Positions 1 to 9,700 of a stretch of 64,000 bases of DNA are shown here, piece after piece. Under the pieces are notes generated by a model. That model was given only the letters and a program-made list of their open reading frames with translations. It did no database searches and had not been told where the DNA came from. The DNA lies in the NCBI RefSeq assembly GCF_932294415.1, contig NC_065536.1, positions 18,163,974-18,227,973 of the forward strand, in the 5' to 3' direction. This stretch comes from Quercus robur. Lineage: Eukaryota; Streptophyta; Magnoliopsida; Fagales; Fagaceae. Made by a program: the position numbers and the translations under genes. Within the stretch, counting starts at the first letter, position 1; each line of letters begins with the position of its first letter.

Positions 1-330
1 ACTGAAATTTTTTTCTAGAGCATGTGAAAGGGCAATGTTAAAAGGCAAATGAATAAGAGATAGCTCAATATGAACCAAGGGGATGTTGCATTCATTAAAG
101 GTGTGGTCTGAGGTTTTATCTTATTTTAGCACATGTTAACATAAGAAAATTTCTGAACTGCCTCAATTTGGGGTTTGACAAAGAAAATGCAATTTGACAT
201 ATGATCGCATTAATTGGCCATCAAACTTAAATAGCTTGAGCAATAAACTTAACTAGTCATAAGAAATATATAAGCTTAAATAGCTTGAGCAATAAACTTA
301 AACTCCGCACAAAAGTGTTAAGGAAATTCT

Positions 331-2215
331 TCAGGATCCAATAAAACTCCTTTTAATCTCTTGCAACTTGGATAAGGCTTCTCTCATAGTAAAACGTTCT
401 TTTGATGAATGAGCAACACAAGATAATCCAACTCCCACCATTGCAGCCACACACTTCTCACTTCTTAAAGCAATGTTGTTGTTGTTGTTGCTGCTGCTAT
501 CTCCACCAATAGAACAACCAGTACTGCTGCTTCGTGTTACAGATTCATAATCCTTGAAAAGCCTTGGATCAGCAATATCCAAGATTTTACTCTCGTGCAC
601 TTCAGAGATGAACTTGTTTAGGCTTAAACCTTCCTGGAACATCCTATCTGTGGGCTTCTTGGCAATGATCATCTCAAGCAGCAGTATTCCAAAGCTATAG
701 ACATCCCCACTGGTTGAAGCCTTTCCGGCCAAGCCATACTCTACAAAAGAATTCAGGATATTAGGATCAAGAATTCCCAACGAGAAACTATTAAAAGCTT
801 AAAGAACTATGCAGGAAAGATAGTGTTAAATATTCCTATTTCTTCCATTCAAATATGTTCTTTGGGTTAAATGTAGCAGGAGAAGTAGAGTGGAAACATG
901 TTCGGAACTTGAAATTAGTTGAGCTGGTACTATGATAAATTACCATTTGTCCTAAAAGCTTAATCTATTAGGAAATGGTAAATTTAATCATAAGTTCCAT
1001 TCAAGTTTCATACTATAAGATTTACATACCTGGAGCAATGTAACCAATTGAGCCTTTTAGACCAATTGTGCTGCTTTCATTCTGTGATGAATCATGGGAG
1101 AGAAACCTTGCCAACCCAAAATCTCCAACATGAGCAGTCATATCTTCGTCCAAAAGCACATTTCCGGGTTTCAAATCACAATGCGCTACTGCTGGATCAC
1201 AGTCATAATGTAGGTAATCTAAGGCAGTAGCTACATCAATGGAAATATTCAGTCTCTGGGTTAATGTCAGAGTCGATCCACATTCAACATCCTCTGGATA
1301 CAACCACTTATCCAAGTTACCGTTAGACATGAATTCCATAGCCAAAGCCTTGAATGCAGCTCCTGTGTGATCAATGCTAGAGCAAGAAGTGAACACCTTA
1401 ACAAGGTTCCGATGGCGGATGTTTCTTAGAGCTTCACATTCTGCATCAAAACTCTTGGAAGCTTTACTTTGTGTCAAGTCTAGAACCTTCACTGCAACTG
1501 TGGTCTGGGTTCCATTCTCACCAGTACTGAAAACAGCTTTATAAACAGACCCAAATGCTCCCTTCCCTAACAAATTTTCTGTGGCAAAACCATTTGTACC
1601 AAGATGGATTTCTGAGTAAGATAGCCTTGGGGTTAAACCCCTGACTACAGATGAAGAAGTTCCATTGTTTCTTATCTTGCTCTTTTTTTTGGTGATTAGT
1701 GCCCACACTAAACACAATGCACTGACAAGCACAATGATAGCAGAAATTGGAATAGTGACTTTGAGTACTAAATGAGAATTTGACTTCTTTTTTGTGATAC
1801 AAGTATTGACTCTTAGCTTTTCGGCAGCATCATGGTCAAATGCACAGAGCCTGGAGTTTCCCTGGAGAGAATCCCAGCTGATTTTTGCAAAGACACCATT
1901 TTTCGGTACATCTCCTTCAAAGTTGTTGAAAGACAAATTTAACATCTCCAAAACATGAAGGTTCTGTAACTCTTTGGGGATTAGGCCTGAGAGATTGTTG
2001 GAAGAAAGATCCAAGCTCTCCAGTGCCGCTAGATATTCCAGCGACTTTGGTAATGAGCCAGTTATCTTATTTCTTGCAATGTTGAGCCTGCGCAAACTTA
2101 AGTATCTCTCAGTTATTGCAGGAATATATCCGGATAGCTGGTTGCCAGAAATGTCCATGATTTCACACTGTCTCAAATGGCCAAATTCGTAGGGCAGAGA
2201 ACCGCTTAAAGTGTT
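331..2215 (-). CDS. LRR receptor-like kinase, C-terminal part (last LRRs, TM, kinase)
   Basis: Two exons (2,215-1,030 and 740-331) joined by a GT-AG intron of 289 bp that rebuilds the APEYG motif of the activation segment. In the numbering of the uninterrupted 1,028-residue protein, the last LRRs reach about residue 610 and a membrane helix lies near 646-672. The kinase has a glycine loop (GKGAFGSV, about 714), the ATP-binding lysine in VAVKVL (about 740), HCDLKPGN (842-849), DFG (862-864) and APE (891-893). HCD in place of HRD makes it a non-RD kinase, the class typical of plant immune receptors. The C-terminal tail contains a short polymorphic Asn run encoded by a GTT/GCT-type repeat (about 478-500). 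The part is open throughout but is cut off from its signal peptide by the insertion. Confidence 0.9.
2211..2215. repeat. target-site duplication (left), GTGTT
   Basis: The five bases next to the left LTR are identical to those at 11,981-11,985. This is the 5-bp duplication expected of LTR-element integrase. It lies inside an LRR codon run of the host gene. Confidence 0.95.
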
Positions 2216-2885
2216 TGATGGTGCTGAAAACAATACCACCAATGAGTCGCACGCTCCTCACTCGATCGCAAATGGCACCTGCACAACGAAAAGGAATAAC
2301 CTAGCAGAGAGCACCGGTGTGGTACCGGCCGAATACCCTCCGAAGGTCAAGTTAGAACTATTCTCACTGCTCTAGAGTGCTAGAGAGGGTAAAATTACGC
2401 GTACCTTGGTTTGTGAGGGTGCCTGGGTTTTTATAGTAGAGAGGGCTGACCCTCTTTTCCTTGGAGTAGAAGTCTTTTCCTTATCGGAGTCTTCTTGGGC
2501 GTATTTTACGGGATCCTTTCCATATAGGAGTCCTTAGGTTCCATGAAACATGGGGAGCAAGTTATTTATTTGTACATGTAAACGTGCGGAATAGGCATTT
2601 CATAGACTGACGCCGTCAGTCTATGTTATCCCGTCAGTCTACACTTATCCCGTGACCTTCAGGATGTTCGGCTTTATGTGTTCTTTTGCCTTAGGTCACC
2701 GTCAGCCTCGAAGGTATGCTGACGGCAAGACCGTCTCGTCACCCTTGTTAAGTCTGCATCTTCACCATTGCAAGGCATGCACCGTCGCCCTTGTTAAGTA
2801 TGTGCCGTCACCCTTTTTAGGTCTTCACCGTCGCTCTTGTCAGTTATGTACCGTCACGCTGGCCAGCATAATTTTATCCTCATCA
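2216..2885 (-). repeat. 3' LTR of the Tat element (left in window)
   Basis: 670 bp. It matches 11,311-11,980 except at 2,358 (C against T at 11,453) and 2,550 (A against G at 11,645). It is followed on the plus side by the polypurine tract, which identifies it as the 3' LTR of a minus-strand element. A TATA box lies at 2,436-2,428 on the minus strand. From the presumed start near 2,400 to the end of the LTR there is no ATG on the minus strand. Confidence 0.95.
2601..2625. repeat. 25-bp perfect palindrome in LTR U3 (left copy)
   Basis: Two 12-base arms (catagactgacg and its complement) flank a single C. The arms contain TGACG in opposite orientations. The second LTR has the identical palindrome at 11,696-11,720. 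It lies upstream of the TATA box in element orientation, so it could be a bZIP-type binding site. Confidence 0.9.
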
Positions 2886-2895
2886 TTTGCCCCCT
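2886..2895 (-). other. polypurine tract of the Tat element
   Basis: Minus strand AGGGGGCAAA directly upstream of the 3' LTR. It is the expected plus-strand primer site for reverse transcription. Confidence 0.8.
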
Positions 2896-3066
2896 ACTCC
2901 ATAACTCCGTCACCCTCTATACTGACGGGCTATGGAGTTTGTTTTCAAAAGAGGCAGAAACCTCGTTTGCGTGGATCTGAGCATTTAATGCCTTGGACAG
3001 GTGGCTCGTTCCCATTGGCCTCACTTCTGACGAGACGTCGCTTCGTCTTCCGCGCCATTTTTTCCA

Positions 3067-3074
3067 TATATAAA
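3067..3074 (+). promoter_or_regulatory. TATA box of the opposite-strand gene
   Basis: TATATAAA on the plus strand, about 245 bp before the ATG at 3,314. A donor CCG|GTAAGT at 3,209 and acceptors at 3,305 or 3,313 would remove a 5'-UTR intron of about 100 bp and place the ATG right after the junction. The arrangement suggests an internal promoter independent of the LTR. Confidence 0.6.
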
Positions 3075-3313
3075 CAGCGTTTCCAGTCATTTTTTCACTA
3101 TTTCATCCTTGCTGAACTTGTGGAGAGACAGACCGTCGCTCACCTTCCGTCAGCTTCACTTCCGTCAGTTTATCCGTTGCTGTAGCCGTCCAGAAGGCTT
3201 CCATACCGGTAAGTTTTCATCCTCTCTCCTTCCTTCTTCTTTTTATTTTTGCCTCATTAGTGAGGCCGTCAGCCTAGGTACTTAGTTTGAACCCGTCACT
3301 TGTAGGTAGTCAG

Positions 3314-5524
3314 ATGTCGAGTGACGCGTCTTGTGACGAGTCGTCAGTCCGCGAAGGAGCGGGCTACGACGAGACCTTTGGTTCTGGAAACGAGTCAGAC
3401 TTCTCCCTCCCGTCAGAGAGAGAGTCGTCAACCCAATCTCCTGACGGCAATGAGAGTTTTGCTGAGGGAGATGATGAGGGAAGAGGGGATGAAAATGACG
3501 GGGGTGGAATGGATATTGACGGAGAGAATAGTAACGGGGAGGAGAGATCCAGTGAAGGAACCTCGGAGGGTACCGTAGATAACCGTCCCTTCATTCTTCC
3601 TGAGGATTGGGCCGTCAACAGATTTTTGCCTGGGATGAGTGGTAAAGTTTTTAGGGAGTTACGGATCCGTTATCAAATCCCAGACCACATCCCCCTCCGT
3701 CTCCCTAGAGAGGGTGAGAGGTGTTACTCCGGGCGGACAGCGGACGTCGGCATGTATGACGCCATGTTTGCTGCCGGCCTGAGGTTACCGTTGACGGCTC
3801 TGCACCGTCAACTAGCTGACTTCCTTGGAATATCTGTCACCCAGGTTGCCCCAAACGCCTGGAGGACTTTTATAGGAGCTGAAATCCTGTGGGGCAGCTT
3901 TAGTGGAGGGCACCGTCAGCTTACACTCGGAGAATTTTTTTATTGCTATAGGCCTCATCACATTGCCTCGTCTAAGGGGACTTATCATTTTAATGCCCGA
4001 GAGAAAGGGCTACGGTTAGTGTCAGATATGCCTGACTCAAATAGGAACTGGAAGAGTAGGTATTTTTTCGTTGAAGGGACGGACTGGGTGTGCCGTCAGG
4101 AGGAGTGGGCGACGATGCCCAGTGGTTACTTTGACAATACCTGGGCCTTTGTCAAGGATTCAGGTTAATCTCGTCACCCATGAGGCTCGTGCGTTTTTTT
4201 GAAGTGACGGTGCTAACTCTTGTTATTTTTTTCTTTTTCCAGCTTATACCCGTCCGCATATAACTGACGAGCAGGAGGAGTTCATCCATCGGATTCTAGA
4301 AATTCCTTTGGAGGACCGTAAGTGCAGGGATTTGATCACCCTTGACACCCTCCATTTATACTGTGGGGGCCTAGATCCGTCAGCGGAAGCTCGTAGGTTG
4401 GAGGAGTTTGCGCGACGACGTAAGTAGACTTTTATTTTGCCGTCAGTTTCATTCTTTCCGTCACTTTTCCTAAAGTGTTTTCTTTGTGTTGTAGAGATGG
4501 AATCTGCGAAGCAAAGGATACGGGCTGCCGCAGCTCGTCAGAAGGAGGAGAGGAAGGCCAAGGAAGCAGGGGGGGAAGCCTCGTCAACCCCCACGGCCGT
4601 CGCCAAAGTGGCGAAGAGGAAACCTGACGGGAGTGACGGCCGTCCCTCGAAAAAGCCTGCCGTCACTCCGTCAGTCGAACCATTGAAGGAAAAGTCCCCT
4701 CCGACGTCTGGCCATGGTGCGGGAAAGGGGGTGATGACTTCCACTGGTCCCGTCACTGAGGGTCCGTGCCGTCTCCTAACCCACAAAGAATATGCCGTCG
4801 GGGAGGTTGAATCCCTGATAAAACCGACGGACATGGAGCCCTGTGATCAAGTAGGGACGGAGGATTTAGGGGCGTCGGCCCTCTTTGATCTCTCTAGGGT
4901 AAGTTTCTCATATTTTTGGGTTGAACATGCCGTATCTTGTTTTGGCGTACTTTTTATCTGACGGATACGCTCTTTCAGGCCTTGGTTCGTGTCAAAGCCC
5001 TCCGTGACCGTTGTGTGGCGAAGGAGGGGGTCGTCAGTCGAGTTCGCAGCCATAACAAGAACTTGCTGAATCAGCAGGCTCAGTATAAGGAAGCCGTCCG
5101 TCTCCTTAACCAGGAGCTGCAGGAAGTTAAGGAGAAACTGACGACGGTCAGTGGCGAGAACGTCAAGCTCCAAGGAGAGGTGACGGCTCTGGAGGAGAAG
5201 TTACAGACGGCGGGGGCTGACGCGATTGGAGACTTCAAAACGTCGCAGTCATTTATCGACTCATGTGGTCAATATTACGGCACTGGGTTCGATGACTGCC
5301 TTCGACAGGTCGCGTCGGCCTTCCCGGAGCTGGACTTATCTGGGATTTCAATGGATGATGGAGACGACGTCTCTCTTCAGCCAGAACCTACTCCGGAGCA
5401 TGACGGCTCGGTAGTCCTGGCTCAGCCTGCTGCTAATCCTACAGCTTCAGATTCTCCAACCGTTATCGTGGATGTCGAAGACCATCAGGCTGACGGAAAC
5501 CCTGCTGACGCTCCCGCTGCTTAA
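3314..5524 (+). CDS. opposite-strand four-exon gene inside the Tat element
   Basis: Exons 3,314-4,163, 4,243-4,419, 4,495-4,898 and 4,979-5,524. All three introns are short (75-80 bp) with GT-AG borders, and the joined frame gives 658 residues without a stop. Each exon alone runs into a stop soon after its splice site, so the structure is clear. Residues 1-95 are acidic and Ser/Glu-rich. From about 98 (FILPEDWAVNRFLPGMSGKV onward) the sequence resembles the plant 'putative gypsy type transposon' domain found in extra ORFs of Tat elements. Exon 3 has a basic KRK/KK region around 383-395 that could be a nuclear signal. Exon 4 starts with a coiled coil (about 478-560) and ends in a low-complexity acidic tail. 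It is antisense to the element RNA. Function is unknown. Confidence 0.85.
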
Positions 5525-6720
5525 TTATGGCTATGTAAAATTTTTTTTTTTTTTTTTTTTTTTGAAAATAGTTGTAATCTTTAGACGGTCTTTTGGAGAA
5601 CAGTTGTAATTTTTTAAACAGTTGTAGTTTTAAACAGTTGTAATGTTTAAGTGCCCTCGTCGTTTATGTTCGTATTTCATTTCCCGTCTGCTTGGAATAC
5701 GTCAGCTCTTTAACCTGTTGAAAACCCCGTCGGTTTTTTGACCGTCGGTTTGCAATTGTTGTCTTTTTGACTTCTTTGTCGATCCGTCAGTTTTGAGGAT
5801 CTTGTCCCTAAGATGGTTATTCCATCATGTTGCATCGTTAGCCTTTTGGCCTTTTTGGGCCGTCAGCCTTTTTTTTGACCGTCGGTTTACAATTGTTGTC
5901 TTTTTGACTTCTTTGTCGATCCGTCAGTTTTGAGGATCTTGTCCCTAAGATGGTTATTCCATCATGTTGCATCGTTAGCCTTTTGGCCTTTTTGGGCCGT
6001 CAGCCTTTTTTTTGACCGTCGGTTTACAATTGTTGTCTTTTTGACTTCTTTGTCGATCCGTCAGTTTTGAGGATCTTGTCCCTAAGATGGTTATTCCATC
6101 ATGTTGCATCGTTAGCCTTTTGGCCTTTTTGGGCCGTCAGCCTTTTTTTTGACCGTCGGTTTACAATTGTTGTCTTTTTGACTTCTTTGTCGATCCGTCA
6201 GTTTTGAGGATCTTGTCCCTAAGATGGTTATTCCATCATGTTGCATCGTTAGCCTTTTGGCATTTTTGGGCCGTCAGCCTCTTTGGCCGTGGCCTTGGAT
6301 GTTTTTTGACATCGTTCTAGCCCGTCAGTTTTTAGGCGTTGATGTCTTTTGACATTTTTGTCGATCCGTCGGCCTTTTAGCTTAGCCTTTTCGGACCGTT
6401 GTTTCTTTGGCTTTTTAGCCTTGGTGTTTTCTTTTACATCTTCATTGGTCCGTCAGGTTTTTCTTTAGTCCGTGTGTTATGGACTTTGTCGTTTTCGGGC
6501 CGCAAACTTAGCGGACCGTCGGAAAAGAATACACTTCAGCAATTTCTGAATAAAACTCCTCTTATTGCCATGTATTTAAATAAAAGTAATTAAAACCAAA
6601 TTCTGCCCCTTGGGCTAAAAAAGTAATGTTGCGAAAAAACTGGAATAAACGATAAATCTGAGGAGTTAAACTATAATTTGCTGAAAAATAAAAAAGAAGT
6701 TGGTCTTCATGCTGCTGCTC
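5525..6720. other. non-coding spacer between the two convergent genes of the element
   Basis: Apart from the 137-bp array this stretch has a run of T at about 5,540-5,562 just after the stop of the opposite-strand gene and T-rich CCGTCA-studded sequence. No coding region is supported. Transcripts of the plus-strand gene and the minus-strand gag-pol converge here. Confidence 0.7.
5741..6288 (+). repeat. four tandem 137-bp repeats
   Basis: Units begin at 5,741, 5,878, 6,015 and 6,152. They are nearly identical, each containing CCGTCGGTTT, a CCGTCAG and a TTTTTTTGA end. Units 2 to 4 are closer to each other than to the first. The array lies between the end of pol and the opposite-strand gene, where Tat elements often carry tandem repeats. 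The shorter CCGTCAG-Tn motif continues to about 6,520 without clear periodicity. Confidence 0.95.
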
Positions 6721-9700
6721 CTATTGGTAGTACTTCCGAAGGTGCTCGGTGTTCCATGGATGTGGTAGTTTCTGTCCCTCCAATGTTTCAAGGTGGTAAG
6801 TACCTTTTCTCTGCCACGACGAAACTCGGTAAGGACCTTCCCAGTTGGGGCCGAGTTTCCCTTGGGTAGGGTCCCTAGCGGCGCCCATGACCTTTCTAAG
6901 AACAAGGTCTCCGACTTGGAAGTCTCTGTGTCGGACCCCAGAGTTGTAGTATTTGGCCATGCGATCCTGGTACCTAGCGAGCCTTTGTTCTGCTGCTGCC
7001 CGGATCTCGTCCACTAGGTCAAGCTGTAGTCGCGTAGCCTCATCGTTTTTGCTCTCATCGTGGTTGTGTACCCTGTAACTTGCGAGTCCAACTTCGGCCG
7101 GGATGACTGCTTCGCTTCCGTACGTCAGGCGGAACGGAGTCTCTCCTGTGGGTGTTCTTGCCGTCGTCCTGTATGCCCATAGTACACTTGGCAATTCTTC
7201 GGGCCATATACCTTTTGCCCCCTCGAGCCGAGTCTTGATGATCTTGAGCAAGGATCGGTTCGTGACTTCGACCTGTCCATTAGCTTGAGGGTGGGCGGGG
7301 GAGGAGTAGTGGTTCTTTATTCCCAACTGTGAGCAAAAGTCCCGGAAATGATCGTTGTCGAACTGTCTCCCGTTGTCCGAGACAAAGACTCTAGGAATGC
7401 CAAACCTGCATACGATGCATCTCCAGACGAAGCTCCGAACGTTTTTTTCAGTAATCGTGGCTAAAGCTTCAGCTTCCACCCATTTCGTGAAATAGTTGAT
7501 GCCTACTACCAGGAATTTCAGCTGCCGCATAGCTGTAGGGAACGGTCCCATAATATCTAACCCCCATTGTGCGAACGGCCACGGGGCCGTCATCGGGGTC
7601 AGCTCTTCGGTTGGTTGTCTAATGATATTGCTGAACCTTTGGCATTTGTCACAGGCCCGGACGTAGGCTTCGGCGTCCTTCTGCATGGTGGGCCAATAGT
7701 AACCCGCTTGCACAAGCTTGTGTACCAGCGATCTGGACCCTGAGTGGTTTCCGCAGATTCCTTCATGCACTTCCCTCATCACGTAGTCTGCCTCTTCCGT
7801 ACCCAAGCATCTTAGATATGGTCGGGAGAAACCTCTCTTGTACAGGACGTCTTTTATCAGGACGAACCTCGCCGCCTGAACTTTAAGTTTTCTTGCGGCT
7901 TCCTTCTCGTCTGGTAAGATGCCGTCTTTTAGGTACGCGACTAACGGCGCTGTCCAGCTGCTGTCGGAGCATATTTCCTGCACGTCACCGATATCTATCA
8001 GCGGGGAAAGCTGTATGAAGGAGAGTACATTACCAGGGACGACCATCCGTTCTGCTGAGGCGGCCTTGGCGAGACGGTCTGCTCGCTCGTTTTCCTCTCT
8101 GGGAATCTGGATGATTTTGGCTTCTAGGTCGCCTACTCTTGCTCTTACTTCATCAAGGTACTTCTTCATTTTTTCGCTCTTGCACTCGTAGTCTCCATTT
8201 ATCTGGTTGGTGATGACCTGTGAATCGCAGTAGACGACTACCCTTGCGGCTCCTGCTGCTTTGGCGAGGTCGAGTCCTGCTATCAGTGCCTCATATTCTG
8301 ATTCATTGTTGGTGGCGGGAAAGTTTAGACGGACCATACATTTAATGGTGTCTCCTTCAGGTGATAGTAACACAATGCCGGCCCCTGCGGCTTGCCTGTT
8401 GGATGATCCGTCCGTATGTATGCTCCATTGAGGGGACTCTGCTGCCCCCTGGTCCTCGTCATGGGTGAACTCAGCTATAAAGTCGGCGACAGCCTGTCCC
8501 TTGATGGCGGTCCGCGGACGATACTGAATGTCAAATTCGCTCAGTTCGATCGCCCACAATGCCAGTCGGCCCGCGGCCTCGGGGCTGCTCATTGCTCGCC
8601 GTAAAGGCTTGTCAGTCAGGACATTTACCGTGTGAGCTTGGAAGTACGGTTTGAGCTTTCGGGCTGCCGTAACCAATGCGAAGGCAAGTTTTTCCATCAG
8701 CGGGTATCTTTCCTCGGCACCGCGAAGCGCTCGGCTTGCGTAGTATACGGGCTTTTGCACTCTTTCTTCTTCTCTCATCAGGGCTGCGCTAACAGCTGCG
8801 GGGGAGCTATCCTTGGGGCAAGCTCTGTTAAGGTCGGTGAAGTCCACACACATCCGCCATTTCCCGCTCGCTTTCTTCACCATTACTACATTTGCTAACC
8901 AGTCGGGATAGTACACTTCCCTGATGAAGCTTGCTTCCCGTAGCTTTCTGACTTCCTCTGCTATGGCTCGGTCTCGCTCCGGGGCAAACACCCTCTTCTT
9001 TTGTCTGACGGGTGAAAAGGCGGGCGACACATTCAGCTTATGCACCATGATTGAAGGATCTATTCCTGGCATATCTTCATGACCCCATGCGAATACGTCT
9101 TGATTTTGCCTAAGGAATGTTATGAGCTCTTGACGGGTCGTGGGGTTAGCGAGTGTTCCAATTTTGGTCATTCGGCCAGGATCGGAACTGTCAAGGGGTA
9201 TTTCTTCTAGCTTCTCAACCGGCTCCGTTACCGTCCGGTGCTCTTCTATACTTAAAGTCTGAACCTGATCCTCCATTTCCACCATGGCTATGTAACATTC
9301 GCGCGCGGCCATCTGATTCCCGCGCAACTCCCCTACTCCGTAGTCAGTTGGGAACTTAATCATCAGGTGGTAGGTGGAGGTTACTGCCTTCCATGAGTTG
9401 AGCGTGGGTCGCCCGAGGATAGCGTTGTAGGCTGATGAGCAATCAACAACCAAGAATGTCACGTCCCTGGCTATCTGTTGGGGGTAATCACCCACAATTA
9501 CGGATAAGGTGACTGCGCCCAGTGGGAATACTCGGCTCCCGCCGAAGCCGACAAGCGGGGCATTTGTTGGGATCAGTCGCCCCCTGTCGATCCTCATCTG
9601 CTGGAACGCGGTGTAGTATAAAATATCTGCTGAACTGCCGTTGTCGATGAGCACCCGGTGCATATTGTAATCTCCTACACGCAAGCTGACGACGAGTGCG

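Noticed and set aside
2652-3185. 177-codon plus-strand open frame
   Set aside because: It starts in the LTR, is duplicated in part at 11,747-12,142 in the other LTR, and has no domain; a by-product of the LTR sequence.
3287-3313. Upstream start for the opposite-strand gene at 3,287
   Set aside because: That codon is TTG; the first ATG in frame is 3,314, directly after a plausible acceptor.
6793-7017. plus-strand frames across 6,678-11,470
   Set aside because: Antisense of gag-pol; codon structure and motifs lie on the minus strand.
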